A stretch of 64,000 bases of DNA from Opisthorchis felineus. Its lineage: Eukaryota > Platyhelminthes > Trematoda > Opisthorchiida > Opisthorchiidae. The translations under genes were made by a program, and so were the position numbers. The number at the start of each line of letters is the position of its first letter. Position 1 is the first letter of the stretch. This document shows, piece after piece, positions 12,146 through 26,400 of the stretch. The notes below the pieces were generated by a model. The model made no database searches and was not told the origin of the DNA. It saw nothing but the letters and a program-made list of their open reading frames with translations. Location of the stretch: assembly GCA_004794785.1 (NCBI GenBank), contig SJOL01006425.1, forward strand, positions 1,566,664 to 1,630,663, written 5' to 3'.

Positions 12146-14025
12146 AAATCCCTGAATATCTTACTAACTGAAAGAGGAGGCGGTCTTTGTGCAGTTGAAG
12201 AATATCATACAGGAGAGGTTCAGATGGGTTTCCGTTGAGTCGCCTGTTTAAACAAATTGGTGTCCAACTGAGTGCATTTCAGAAAGTTCTTGGTTCTGGA
12301 AAGAAGGAAACGTTATTTTACGGTTTGGTTACAAATGATGATCCTTCTAAGCTTGGCAGCTTAACTCGACCAATGGAAAATAACTATGACCATAGGATTG
12401 TTCTTGGTCTCGCTGTTGTCCCTCCTTCAAAGCGGAATTATTTCATTCATGAATTTCCATAAATTCTGTGCTCGTTATGGCTTGTGGTATCTGTATTTTC
12501 AGAAGGTTGATAATTGTTTCAAATCGGTGCACATCTTGGAAATTCAACAGAACTCAAAAAAGCTGCATGAACCGACGAGCCTACAACTGACCACTTGGCA
12601 CTTGTCTGGTGTCTGGGTTTGAAAATTCTGGAAATCTATAATTTAATAGAAGGCAGGCGAAACTAAGCTTGAGCGTTTCGTCGGTAACCACTAATCGGTT
12701 GTGGCTGGCAAGGTTGAGAATGTCGATAGCTGATGTCACAGATGATTACTAGGGTTATGCTTAGCCGTTTCTTTTCAAAGAGGGTCATGAGGATTAAGGG
12801 GTGACTGATGCGACTGAGTCTTGATAACAGTTAGGTTGAATGGCTTAATGGTGATAAAACCCACATGATGCACCTAATCCGAGAACCATGGTACAAATGA
12901 AATATGGACTAAATAGACGAACTTAGGAAGGCCAATTAATGGCTACATTGTAACCGAATAAGTTTCTCATGTTGACACATGAGCTTCAATGTATGGCAGT
13001 GTTCTCATATACTAGTGGGCAGCGGGCAGTAGTCGTCGGGTGATTTGGCTCGTGGACATGGGTTCAGCTCTTCTACTGGCCACCTTAGCACTCAGACTAG
13101 CACAGAAAAGCTGCATCACTGCTTGCCAGGAATGCCATAGAGTTAAAATGACCGCGGAAACGACATGTTCGTGAGTAGTCTCAGGAACCGTTTCGTAGCC
13201 CTGGTGTTCAAAGAGCTACTCATATTTCACCCGAGCACGCTCCTCTATCCTTTGCGTGACCTGCAACGCCATTTGATCACCGTCAAGACTAGCCACCAGT
13301 CTGCGTGCTGTTTGTAGCAGGTGAAGTCCCGAGAGGCGCTGCGCCTTTCGCTGTGTACATATATGATAGTGTTGTCACACAATTTATTTGGCATTGTTTA
13401 GGAGGCCCAGCTGAAAATCTACGAGATCCTGGCAGTACTGCCGTCATAGCCCAGTTATCTCACGTGCAGCGGTCACCACAACGTGGCCTAGGCTACCGCA
13501 CTGTGACGAGAAGAGAGTGGACTTTGTGGAAGGACAATGTTACTGCGAAATTCATTAAAAAGTCTGGTGTCACCTAGCTGTCGGCATTTTGAGAAACAAG
13601 TTTACTCTGTTCCAAGAATCTTACGGCTTGGTCATTTACAAAAATAAACAACTGAAACCAAAATATCTTGTAGACATTGCTATATCCTCAATGAAAATCT
13701 GTCTGAAACGTTCACTTTGATTTTGAAGGAGAGTGAGAGCAAACTGATGACACTGCATTGTGTGACCCGTTTGGATGGCTCTCCCTGATATCCGGATACC
13801 CCGCCTAGATGATACTTAATGCTTTATCGTTTGTGATAGTTTCTAATACCTTTACAGTCGCATGAGCAATTTACGTCCAAACCCTTTAGCATGATCTGAA
13901 TGACAATCCAGTAGCAATCTTTAATAAGTTGCATCTGGACGCTCAAGTTGTATTTTCAAGCGTTCACTGAGGCGCAAGCAATCATGGACTGGGCAGTATT
14001 TGGAGTTGCTCGCTTCCTTCAACAG
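12146..14025. other. Upstream of RYK WIF exon; no first exon recognised
   Basis: The missing signal-peptide exon is expected upstream with phase 0 at its end. Nothing here has both a convincing start with a hydrophobic segment and a donor. A frame at 13305-13577 is open but not RYK-like. Confidence 0.4.
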
Positions 14026-14465
14026 CTTACAAAGGGCATTGCTTTGGAACTTCATTTGATTGCAAGAGACGAGTTTGCACTTCCAACTCCCTTAGAGAAC
14101 AAAGGGGCCTTTAGAAATGACTTCTTAACCCGCCTGAGAAGATCACTAGTGTCCACAGCATGCAGTGACACAAACAAGAGACTACCTATACATCAAGAAC
14201 GAGAGAAGTTTGTATCAGATGCACTTCATAAGTTGCCATTGGCCGTGCTTATCCACCTGTTCGACTGGTCTTGTTATCAACAGCGAGATAGAATAAAACT
14301 CCAAGCAAAACTCACGGTACAATCAACGTCGCTGCATGATATGTTATGTGCCAGTTTACTTGCGCCTACGGTAAAAATTAAAATACGGAAAGTATCTGAG
14401 CTTATGAGACTGCGTCATAGAACATTTATCTTGGTAATTCAGTCGGACCACCAATCAAGCGACCG
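14026..14465 (+). CDS. RYK: RYK exon: most of the WIF domain
   Basis: The reading frame is open through 13962-14469. A strong acceptor (pyrimidine-rich tract ending CAACAG) precedes 14026 and a GTAAGC donor follows 14465, which gives phase 0 in and phase 2 out. Two segments align with the WIF domain of [12 protein letters not shown] with [10 protein letters not shown] matches the 'LHFTW ... YKLGFQV' part, and LAPTVKIKI with RTFILVIQ matches the 'MPQVNISV ... VFRVEL' part. The last residues join exon 2, which continues SEV-like as TEVEFQLN. The domain is strongly diverged and the paired cysteines of vertebrate WIF domains are not obvious. The exon could instead start near 13962 after a weaker AAG acceptor, or hold a start codon at 13984 (MDWAVFGVARF). 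Confidence 0.7.
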
Positions 14466-17400
14466 GTAAGCCTCAGGGTGGAACTCGAAACTAAATCCAT
14501 GGACCATAAGGCACATCGTCACAAAGGTCTATTCACCTGAACCGAAACTGGCTTTCCGATCTCCACTCCTCAACGTCAACTCCAAGCTGATGAGTTTAGT
14601 GAGACAATGTTGAGCAATCAGTTTTACTTGAAGCTGTACTTACAAGAGATATTGACATGCATGCGATACATGTGCACATCCAAAACGTAGCACTGTGATC
14701 ATCTTTGTGAAGATCCCAAAGCATTCTATAAAACATACCTGTGGATGTTAGTGGATAGACCAAATTTAAATTTAGCTCGGTTCGTTCGGATTCTTGTATG
14801 GAAAACCTCACCAGTGAAGAAACACATAACATAAGCTTTCTAAAGTGGTAAAAAGTATTTTGTTCACGAAGGAAACTACTCATAAGATTACTGAAAACTC
14901 TTCGACAGCCCACGACCGGTTTCGCCCTTCTCAGGGCTCGTCAAGTACGTGCAGCCTTCGAATTTCCGTCAACCCCTATGTTGTACTTAAACCCAAATTG
15001 CACGAAATCCGACAAATGTACTCAGCTGGATGCCAGTTTGGATTTCACGGGAGATTCAACTAAAACCCAGCTGAATCTCTTGTTGACGCTACTTTCACGT
15101 TAAAAAACAAATTGGTGTGCAAATGACCGTAGTTCGCGAATTTCCTACAATTTGGATTTAATTGGAGCATAAGGTTGACGGAAACTCTGGAACTGCACTT
15201 ACTTGATGGGGGTGATTGTGAAGAGCAAAATCGGTCGCTGACTGTTGAAGAGCTTTCAGCAAACTTACAAGTAGTTTCCTTCATGAAAACATTCTGCGAT
15301 ATCACCAACTGAAACATGAGGCCGCATTTGTGCGACACATTCACTTGAAGAATATCATAAATGAGTTATTCAGTTAGGCTTCAGGTGAGTCCCCCGTGAA
15401 ATACAAATTGGCATGCAAATGAATGTACTTGTCGACGTAAAAGGTCCTTCGGAACAAAGTCTTTGATGCAACAAGTGTCTTGTACTTGCTGTACCAACTT
15501 CTGTAAAGAGTGCGAGAGGCATATCATTTCGCAGCTCGTCTGAGAGTATAGCTAGTTTGACATCGTTTAGTTTGAGACAGCATGGCGACGATTCAAAATA
15601 GGTTAGAACTTTGCACTACGCATCAAGCCTACAAACCTGCTTAAACGTAAGACCAAACACGATGAAACACTATTCGTGGAAGTCTAAATCACGAAAACCT
15701 TTTTTTGTTGTAATAGCTGATACAATTATGTTAACTCATGTTGCTAGCTTATTCCGGCCAGGTGGCATAAAGTATTCCCGTCCTTACTGATTCTAGTGAC
15801 TGTGGGTGGTGGATTTTGTGCGGTTGATTCATGTCAATGCAGATTCAATAGTGGTTACCTCAGTTACGGAAAGCACACCAGGTGGTCACAAGACGAGTAA
15901 AACTTCCATGTGAGAATTTGTTACACTTTGTTACTTTGTCACATTACACGTGTCAGTCAACACGTGAGCACGTTATGCGGAGCCTGTTACTGAAGGATGA
16001 ATGGTGCTATATTCTGTCTAAGTGTGTGGTAATCACAATTCTCATCAGCCACTCGTGGCCGAATGGTTAAGTGCGAGCCGAGAGATCTCGGGCCCAAAAC
16101 TCCCTCCTGGACTTTTGTGAGATGCGCACTATTAGTGATTCTCAAGAAGGGCTAAACAGATGTACAGATCTCTTCAGCATTGATTGGCTTCACTTACAGA
16201 ACACAATCTCGACTGAACGATACGAATACTTTAGATGAGGATTGGTGACGATGGTCACGAAGCTAGAGCTGCGACAAACCCTGATGTAAGGGGTGGGTGG
16301 GTAAAACCATTATGGACAGAATAGTTGACCTATTCCAGGTTAGTTTTTAAGAGATCATTGGCAACGTTTTGTTGCCCAGGAAGATTGACGTTCTTAAGGT
16401 TTGCTTGTTGTGAATACGATATCTTCGGTTTGTCTATGAGTTGTAGTGTGGTGGGCCACGTCTACGGGGAGCTGCGCAGATTTTCCTCTGTGAAGTTTTC
16501 TGAAAGTGGGACCACTGTATTGTGCAATACTGAACAGGCGAATCTAAATCCACAGGAAAGATGGCTTTTTGATCGTCAGAGAAAAAGAAAACGGTGAAAG
16601 TTAGTCATAGCCCGGGTTTCCATTCCCTTTGAACAGATCCAACCCATACTCCACGGAAGGTTGAGGTTCTACATACCAGCTGGGTAATTTTATGTTGATA
16701 ACTGCTACCACTTTAATCAAGTTCCTAACTACACTGAAGACAAGCAGTCCTTGTGGAAGGTTATCCAGCTTAAAATACAGTGAGAATTGTGTATAGAGGA
16801 CAAGGTTAAAAACAGCATGGCATTCAATTTCACACGAACTTTATTCGATATGTTGTAGAGCAGTTTACTTTCATAAATTCCTGAGCACGTACTAACTACT
16901 ATTTAGGCTATTTGTACGCCCAGAGTTGAACTCTGTCTGTTGACAGGGAGCAGTATCTTCTGATCAGGCTTTGAATAAACGTGAGGACCTCCCAGACTTA
17001 CACCATTTGTTATCTACTTATTTGTGTTTTTCAACAAGCAAATTTTCTACCAGAATCAGGGTTCTTCGTGTAAGGCTGTCTACGCTCCCAAAGCTGCATT
17101 CTCATTCATTGCCCACTTTTAATCTGACCAACGAAAGCCCTGAGGGTAGAAACCAATTAGAGTAAAGTTGTTGATTCCAACACAAAATCAAAGCTTCTTT
17201 TTGGACAATTCTGCCATGAGTGAATTTGTTCTCACAAACCGGCCAAATGAGCACCAGATATTGATCAAACTCCGAGCTAAGCGTGCAAGAAACCAAGGAA
17301 TCAACACGGAGGTATCAGTTTTAAGTCGCTAGGTTTCTTTCTTTGCAACTGTAAAGCGGTTCCAGTTGTTACTGGCTAGAAATGCTATTCAAGTTTGGCT

Positions 17401-20400
17401 AAAATTAAAAAATCTACTGTCAAAATGTCAATATTTTGGGTTACCCATGCAAATAAACGAGGAATCGGCCGGTTGGAAATGTAAATTGCAGTTTATCTAT
17501 CAGATGGAGACATTTACATGACGGTTACGCAGCCATTTAACTGGGAAAATTATGCTTGACCTCTGGGTGATTTCACTGCTAGAAAACGCAAATTCCCATA
17601 CTTACCCCGACTTGCCATCCTGATAATGTGGCATAAGTTGCTTATGCATTCTGGAACGATAGAGAAGAATCGTTTCACATAGTGGTGACTAAGTCTTTAA
17701 GAAAAGTTGATTGTTGATATACCAGTGGAGACGCACGCATTCAGCCATAACAAAACCCCAACAGTTGATGCCCAAAAACAATTATGCTGAAATTCTTAAG
17801 ATTGAAGAGAGCGGAAAAAGAACAGTATGAGGGTTTGCTAAATATAACCCTAGGATAACATTGGAAGTGGGAGTTTTTATCAAAGGTTTTCTTCACAGAG
17901 AAACCTTTTAAGGAATGTAGAACGAAAACAGCTTAGTTACTGTCCGCCGAGTAATTTATACAAACCAGCGTTTCTCAGTAAAATCATACCCTCTTCGTTT
18001 GAGGGGATGGGGCGACTAGACATTATAGGGGAGGGCAACGAGAGGTAATCCGAGAGGGAGGGGGTGAGGGGTGACAGAGACATTTTGCTGCATTTCTCAG
18101 AATACTGATTCCGGGTGTCTTGCGCGCACCATCGGGGGGGGGGGGGGGGCATTGTTGTGCGGCTCATCGTCCAGGTGCATCTTCACTCATCGACATGGAC
18201 CAGTACATTGCAGTTTTCAGTTCGTGTGTGCGTGTGCCTCTAAATGTTCAAACTCGGATCCAAGGGCTTGCATATCAGACCATAATCGGCTCCGCGCATA
18301 TCAACCATGCCCAGGCGTCCAGTGGTCTGGTCACTGTTAGCTGGCTTATCCGATTGGAATACCTCCCATTCATGTGTGTGTAAATAAACTAGGATGCCTA
18401 AAGGTTGTTTATTGCGAATGCAGTTGTCCTGCTATCAGAACACACCCGGTTTACGTTGGAAGTTTCCTCAGTCACGCCTAACAGTTTCGGTATTTTCGAC
18501 AGACTTGATTGCAAAACAGTTTTGTACATGTCAGGCCCCGTAAAACGTCTACGACTGTGCTATGTTCGAACAGGATGGATGTTATGCAAAAAAACCACTG
18601 GCAACGTGTTTTATATTTTCACTGTATTTACAACTCATTTCGATAACGTGATGCTTTATAGTTGTGAACAACAGGGGTTAATCTCCATTTCAGAGTAAGA
18701 TGGCATTCTGATGCACTTTGGGGTGTCGCTTGCACGTGGGAGTGAAACACTCATAATCAGCTGGCTTCAAGAGTGCCCTGAGTCGTACAGAGTATCTCTA
18801 AAGATGTTGACAACGTTCAAATCGAGAAGGGATTTACAAAACCCCCAATTACTGCATCACTAGTCAGAATTTTACAACTTTGGTATTCGTGAGAGCGCTG
18901 GTGTATCAGGGTATGTGAATGAGCGCGCTGGGTGATTCGATCTTATTTGATTGTATGGAACAACAGCAACAGGTTTTCCGAATGACTGTTTTCCTCCTGA
19001 ATGATGCCTATTTCATGGACGCCTGATAAAACAGCATTCAGGGACAGGCAACATGTTCGATGGACAAGTTTGTGTGGATGAGCCCACTGATCACAAATGA
19101 GATGGCCTTTCCGAAAAATCAGTAGCCAGACTGATCCATTTTATTTAAGCTTGCATTTCATGGCATTGATTCCCGATTTTCCTGTAGTTTTCCTTCGGCT
19201 ATGAATATTCCAACGAAAGAAAAGACCTTTATCACGGAAAAGTTTTTGTTCGAAAAATGATTGATTACTGGAAACTGTACATGCAGCCATGAAAAAGAAC
19301 AGCAATTTAGGCCCCGAAATTCTGGTCAGCAATCTTATCTAACATAACTGGTTTTGCTGGATATGAAGGGCAGCCAGTTTGTATTCAGGTCACTTTAGGC
19401 ATCTTCAGTTCAGTTCAGACACTGCTTAAAACAGTTCCACATTCCGCATTTCTCGACAGAAATAAGACTCTATTTTTACGTACAATAAGTACGTGGTGGC
19501 AGTAGGTGTGAAGTTACGACGGTAGGCAAAGGAGATCCAACATGTTGACGTTGGATCCTAAGGTGGTCCGCCTAAAGTGGATTCCACAGTTGGAATTTTT
19601 CTCCGACCACCAGCCTGTCGTTAGAGTCACGTCGCCGATTTCTAGCTGATGAAACAAAATAGAGACACTCATTTGCAAATCAATTTAGTTTTCACGGGAG
19701 ACTCAACTGAATCTCTCGTTTATGATATTTGTAACTGAATGTGCTGCACAAAGGTCCCTTCATGTTTCGGTTGGTACGAGATTTGAGATATCACAGTATA
19801 TTTTGACAAAGTAAACTTGTGTGAGTGTATTTGTCGAGATCAGTCCAATTTGGGTTCAAGTGGAACATACGGTTGACGGAAACTCGGGGACCTACCTGAT
19901 GATACCCAAGAAGGGCGAAACCGGTCGTGGATTGTCGAAGAGTTTTAAGCAACCTTGTAAGTAGTTTCCTTTATGAATATAAAGACACGTTTTCTCATGT
20001 AGCTGATCAACTTTGAAAAAAAAAACTTAGAGTTAAACTAAAGGCAAGTTTTTGCTTTCCAAACTCATGTCCTGGGGCTTGATGGCTTGAAAAAATCTGG
20101 TTATTCAAGGATAATTAAGTTGTGTAGCCAAAACGGCTCTCAAGAATTTGTCTCATCACACAAAGTGTTCAACGTGATACTGCTCAAAATAAATGCTAAT
20201 CTGCGAGTTCTCCCTATTTTTTTCCTGAGTTAGCTTTGCTTTTGTGTTGCCAAGGTATTTCTGACGACAGGGTTCTGGACGCATAACATAAATTCCCCAG
20301 CCTGCTCATAAAAATCATCTATAAATGGGCTGAATGATGACATTATCTTCCTGTCGGCATACTTGTTTGCTGATAGTATACTCGCGCAGATCATCATTGG

Positions 20401-23400
20401 AAATGTCAACATATTTTCTACAGCTGTCACCATTCTATCGCGATCAGTCGATCGTTTCGCATATTGGAATGCTAGTTAACACTGAGATACCGTCGAGAGA
20501 AAATACTCTCTTGTATTTTACGCCTTGACAAATGACGTCTTCAAGAAGCTACGATGCATTGCAGATTTATAAGTTGCAATTTGTCATCGAACTGCTTCCA
20601 GTACGTGCGTGACCAGCCGACGTAGACACGAGCATTCCACTGAGTAAAACTGCTGATCACTTGTAGTCAGGGCAACAGAAATGTTGACATTCCACCTGAT
20701 GGCATCCAAGAGAATCTGTTGCTGTGCACTGAAAGTGTTATATTTTTGTTATCAATGAAACACGCTGACAAATCAACAGTATCCATTCCATCCACACCCA
20801 TTCGACCTATTTATGAGTTTTTTGGAAAATGACTACTTACTGGATATAATAGTTCATTTTTGAATAGCATGGTTTAAAACATGAGAAGTGCGAACGGTAG
20901 ATGTGAAAGGATATACAGGAGAACATTAAAAACGGGAGGGAAATGTTCCATTCGAAGGCTTGCCATAAACAGTTTTCCAGTCAGGCGAAATGATCTTCAA
21001 AGCAAGCAGGAACGTTCAGAATGGAAACACGCGAAAAGACTAGCAAATGAGGGAAGGACAAACAATATGCAATGCAAATACACTCATATGCATACCAATT
21101 TGGTTTTGACGGGAGACTCACCTGGAACCCAGCTGAATCACTCGTTTATGATGTTGTTAGGCAACTGAATGTGCTGCACTAGGCCACCTCATGTTTCAGT
21201 TCGTACGATATTCCAGATATCGCGATATATGTATAGACGTAATACACTACTCATAGGTTTACTGAAAACTTATGACTAGTATATTACGTCAATACTCAAT
21301 GCAATTCAATGCGCAGTTAGCGCTAGCACAGTAATGACACCTGGGGCTGAGATGATAGGAAGGAACAATCGTTAACACCGCACTATTGCCTCTTCTCATT
21401 CTACACAAGTACTCCGCGTCCACCCGAGACTACGCTTACGTCTATCACGGTTGTTCGGTGCTCCTGAACAGCGATTAGTTCAGGCTTCACGAAGGACATC
21501 GGAGACGGTGTGCCCCAGATGATGGAGATATTTTCCGAGTTCCCTGTAACCCGATTATGATGAGCAAGTCGAGCATCGTGTGCAATTCAGTAAGACCGCA
21601 GAATATTCATCAAACTCTCCGGTTGACCACAGTTTCCACGACAGATGATCGTATGATCACCATGGATAGGTCGGACCTTCCTAGCTCTTATCCTCAGCAG
21701 AATGCGCCGGGGCTGGATACCTCAGATAAATATCCTAGAATACAAGCGTCCTGAGAACACAAGCCATGAATTCGAAAGAAGTGAAACGACCAGCTCTCGC
21801 AAACCGTGACGGTCAAAGCTGTTTTGCTAAGTGACCGACATACTACTACCACGGCTGGTTTTCTCTGCACCCCTTTGTCCTCTCTTAACCCAGCTCAGGC
21901 GCTGAAATAACACACTACTGAACATCATTAAACGGAGAGCTTTAAACAAATTTCATAAGACATGTGCTATACTGATGAGCGGTAATGAAAGGTATCTGCA
22001 TTTTTCTGTGAAGTGGACAGTTCCTTTCCCAACCTAATATCACGTTATATGATGTCCCCTCAGTTTCATGGACTTAGTCACAATTTCCCAGTTGGTCATT
22101 AGTTGTTTGATCTAAGGATCGCAATTTGAGGGGTGACGGGTGATTGTAAAAATAGTGAGTGGCCATATTAGCATGGCACCTAACAGAATTTTATGAAATA
22201 AATCTTGTTTGTCACTTCTTATAGTGACGACGAAACAAATGATCAGCTTAACCTTGAAATATAAAAGTGTCCAGAATGAAAATCACATAAGTTTCTAGTC
22301 GAAGATAGAAAGGGAGAAAACAGAACCCCCAAAATATCAAAACGTTTGCCCAGCAAAACGGCGTAATGAAATTTTTTAACAACTTTCGAGTTTTGACTGA
22401 TGTTGAAAACGGAAAGTTGAAAGTGGGTCATCATTTAAACAAAATATGGTAACATAGGTTACATAAATGTAGATCGAAAACAAAGAAAAGATGGATTAGT
22501 ATCACATTTAAAAAAAAATTTGCTCATTTTCCGCGAGTTTGCTCGACGCAACTTGAAAGGAGCACAATATACAAGGACTTTGTGTGAAAATATGATATAC
22601 TGATCGGAAAATTCTGCAGCAGTTTAAGCACTGTCGTTTACTACCGCAATCGTCGAGCTGCTCCAGTTCGATCTCGGAGAGTTTGTCTGATTAATCTAGT
22701 TCACATACTAGACAGCCCTAACTTATATTATTATGCACTGGCATGTATATCACAATATAGTCACGATTCCCGTTTTTTTCACGCCAAACAGACTATCACC
22801 CGGAAGTCGATCATTATTTTTGCTCGCCTTTCATACAAAACAGCATCAGCCAGTGTTAATCCAGGTAACATAAGGCATTACGGTAATCGTTACGTCTAAA
22901 AACTACTTCTGCCTAACATAATCGTGCGATTGTGTGCGGCGCTCTCCATGGTAAAACCGCCCCACTGTTTCGACCGAATTTGTTTAGCTTCCTTGAAGCC
23001 GTACTGTTGAAAGAGTATTGCATTTCCCTGTAAAGCACATACTATAAAGCTGGATCAAATAACTTAAAGTTTCTATACTGAATTGTAGACTGTGTGGTCG
23101 CCGCAACCGTCATCTCATCTGTTGGATTTTTGGGCTCACATGCCAATCGCTTAACTGTTTACTCATACTACTATCGTCTGAACAATTACTGATCATTAAC
23201 CTCCGACGAAGCATCGATAAGTCTTGTGCATTTGGTTGATCCCTATTGGAGATTAGTGGCACTGTCCATTACATGAAGTACGAGTGAGTACAACATTGCG
23301 ACATTCAGGATAGTAAATGAATAGCAGGTTGTGTAGTGCAGTGGGTTGAATAATGGTGTAGTTCTCTTGCACTTAGCTGGGAGCAGGGCCAGTTTCCCTC

Positions 23401-26400
23401 GATGAAGGTAAATCTAAGATGGATGCAACAGGATCGTTGGCTCCCTCAGTGATGCTTTATCAAACTACTGTGCTACGTATCTGAGAGATTTTCTAAGCTT
23501 TAGCAGAAGAATTCATCGTGCAAACCAACATTGCAAACTTGGAACTTTCAAAAGCACTGTAGATGTTAACGCGTTTGCACTACGATTGGTTGATCAACGC
23601 TACCCCCATAGAGCCACTCGTTACCAACCTCTCCTGCACCTCTTACAACGCACCATATTCGATGTCTCCTGGCACAATCAGTTAACGTGATGTTTTATTA
23701 TATCAGCCCAAACATTTTGTGGGAACGGATAGGTTTGGACATTTCACCACAAGCCCGAGATTTTGGTTATGTTCTGGAGTTAAACATCGTTTGGAAACAG
23801 GATTGTATCTTATGTTTGACTTTTTTGTAAATAACTTGAACTCAAGGTGATTTTTATCGGTCTGTTACAGAGCTCGAGATAGCTCACTGGTCAAGGCGCG
23901 AACTTAGTAACCGCAAACTATGTGGTTCGAATCCAACCGCGGCATCTCGACTGGGCGACCTAACAGTATCTCAGCCCTACTGCTTCCTTCGGGTGGCACG
24001 GCATCTGGGCACCGAAAAGGTGTTACAATTGAATGATTATCATTATTATTATTACCTAATTTACTAGCACTCTGAGTTATCGTGCATATTCCAAAGTTAC
24101 TGACCGAACACATTCATGTCAAATCGGTAATTTCTGATGGAGTTCAGCCACTAAGAAATAACTCACTGAAAGCAGACCTGCGATGAATGGCAAAATGAAA
24201 GTGAATCACGTACCGGTCGATATTTATAACTGATAGATGATTGAGTTTGATTGAGGGTACAGCAAACAGCTACACCCAAACCTCAGTTTTGGATCCCTTC
24301 CCTCCACCGTGTGGTTGGTAGATGCCAGTATCCTTGTGAAAATAAGTGAGATCAACCTAGTCTATGTTAACTGGATAATGAACTAAGGGTTTGATTCGAT
24401 TATTCGGAATAGGTCACAGGTTCTATCCTAATCCATCATAAATCCTAATGGGTGATTTGATTATACCAAAGGACTGAAGTGGAGTTTCAACTGAATGTTG
24501 AACACAAAAATCATGTTCAGTTCCCAGGATATTTCCATCTGAGTAACCGTGCATGGAGCCTAACGATTTTCACCCATGTGATCACTAGATCGGCTGCTGC
24601 ATGCATATCTGATGTTCCTGCGATCAATGTGAAGTGCAACATGGAGTTGCACTCCGCGCGAACCGTTGAAAACATTACCGAAAAAACACGGATTCCCCCA
24701 AGATCTTTGGATGTTAGTGTGCCGTTGTGATGCTAATAGCTTTCTTGTGGCAAATTCGCTTCTTGTCACGTATGGACATTTTATTATCGTCATACCTATC
24801 TCATAATCCTACCTCATCCTGTCTCGTCTGTCATGAGATGATCATCCTAGTCATTTTCCGTCAGTAGGATGAATAATAAATTTATCGTTTTGGGGTGGCT
24901 ACCTTGCTCGCTAAAGTCTAAAGTAACCTGTTGATTGACAGATTTCCTAAACGAATGCCCAAGAAAGGAGTGCTCTGTATACCATCGGAAAAACGACCAC
25001 TTTGTCACATTTTTCTCATAATATTTGTTCAATAACCAGGACACGAGATCATCGGTGAGCAGAGCATTCGACAGCTCCGATGCCGAATAGCGTCCAAAAA
25101 TAACTCTTTTAAACTTACTGAGATGTGTGAAAATTGTGGTATCTCCTAAGACGCTTCCATATGGCTGGAACTGTCTAAGGGATGCAAAAAAAGATTTGTC
25201 ACGCTGCTTTGCTGTTTGACGTGGTTAAATATTTCCTCTCGGTGATTCTGTTCTTACAACTGAAAACAATGATTTATTGGCAAAAACTGATTATTCATGT
25301 CTAAATTTGTGTAAAAACAAAAGGATTTTTCTTTTAAGAAAAACGCTAGATTTATGGTCGTAGGACGGAAACCGCAAAAATCGTTCCGATAATCTGAGCG
25401 GTAGAAAAAAGCGGTAGAATTGCTATTGTAGTAAGCTGAAAAAAGTCCATGGTGCCATAACTATGGTTAGTTAAACCCAATCGCTCCCGTTGAAAGGCAA
25501 GCAATTTTCTGGTAGTTCAACATAAAAGCAGCTGTCACACAAGACTGGAGTAGAAAGTGCGTAATTTTCTATTTTTTAATCAGTACGCCAGGACACAAAC
25601 TTTTACCCTGAGTAGTTTTAAACAGGATTAATAAGAGGCCTCAGTTTGTCGTCATTTCATCCGGAGATTTTACGATTGTCTTCAAAGCCTCGCTCACTCC
25701 TTTCCCATTAACGTGCTTTATTCGATTCTCACCACACATCTTTATAACATCTCATCCTGTACTATACCCCCCGGCTCATTGACGGTGTGCAAGCAGTATT
25801 CGTATTGTATGATTGTGTGTCTCTCTGGAGACATGTCTGTTTATGATCAACATGGATCAAATTTTGGCTGGCTAGTACATTCGTTTACCTTCATTCATTC
25901 TAATGTATCCTAATATCAAACACGACAACTCAGAAGGTGAGTTGTCATGGACTCATGACAAGGCCATGGACTCTTGACAAAGTGACTGCTCCTCAGGGGC
26001 ATTTGTTCTTTTGAGCGCAAAAGACAGGAGTATACTATTGTGCAATGAAAACAGGAAACAAATCATCGTGTCCATCTTCTGGGGGTATCTTTTTCAGAGG
26101 TGGATGTGCCACCCTACTTGGCACATACTGTATGGGCTACTACGCAATAACATGTGATAGCAAGTATTGCTGTAATATTACACTAAATGGTAATTGGATC
26201 TGATTGGATATACAGTCGATGAAATCATTTCGGACAGCAACTACGAGACATAATTTTCTCCGTCTTATGCTATTATACGACGTTAGTCATTCAGAAATTT
26301 GGGAAAAGCTGTCATCTATACCACTCAAAGGTAATATGGTTTAGCCATTAATGTATCACCCAACTTTTTCGTATCGTGACAGTTATGTTTACAATGAGGT

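Noticed and set aside
15180..15260. Possible + strand hammerhead
   Set aside because: Core reads TTGATGG and GCAAAA; too decayed to count as a ribozyme, kept only as part of the repeat.
18071..18383. Gly-rich overlapping frames
   Set aside because: Produced by the G16 homopolymer.
22640..22890. Open stretch with LYYYALA, considered as the N-terminal WIF strand
   Set aside because: The order would be wrong relative to exon 14026, and the pattern does not continue as WIF.
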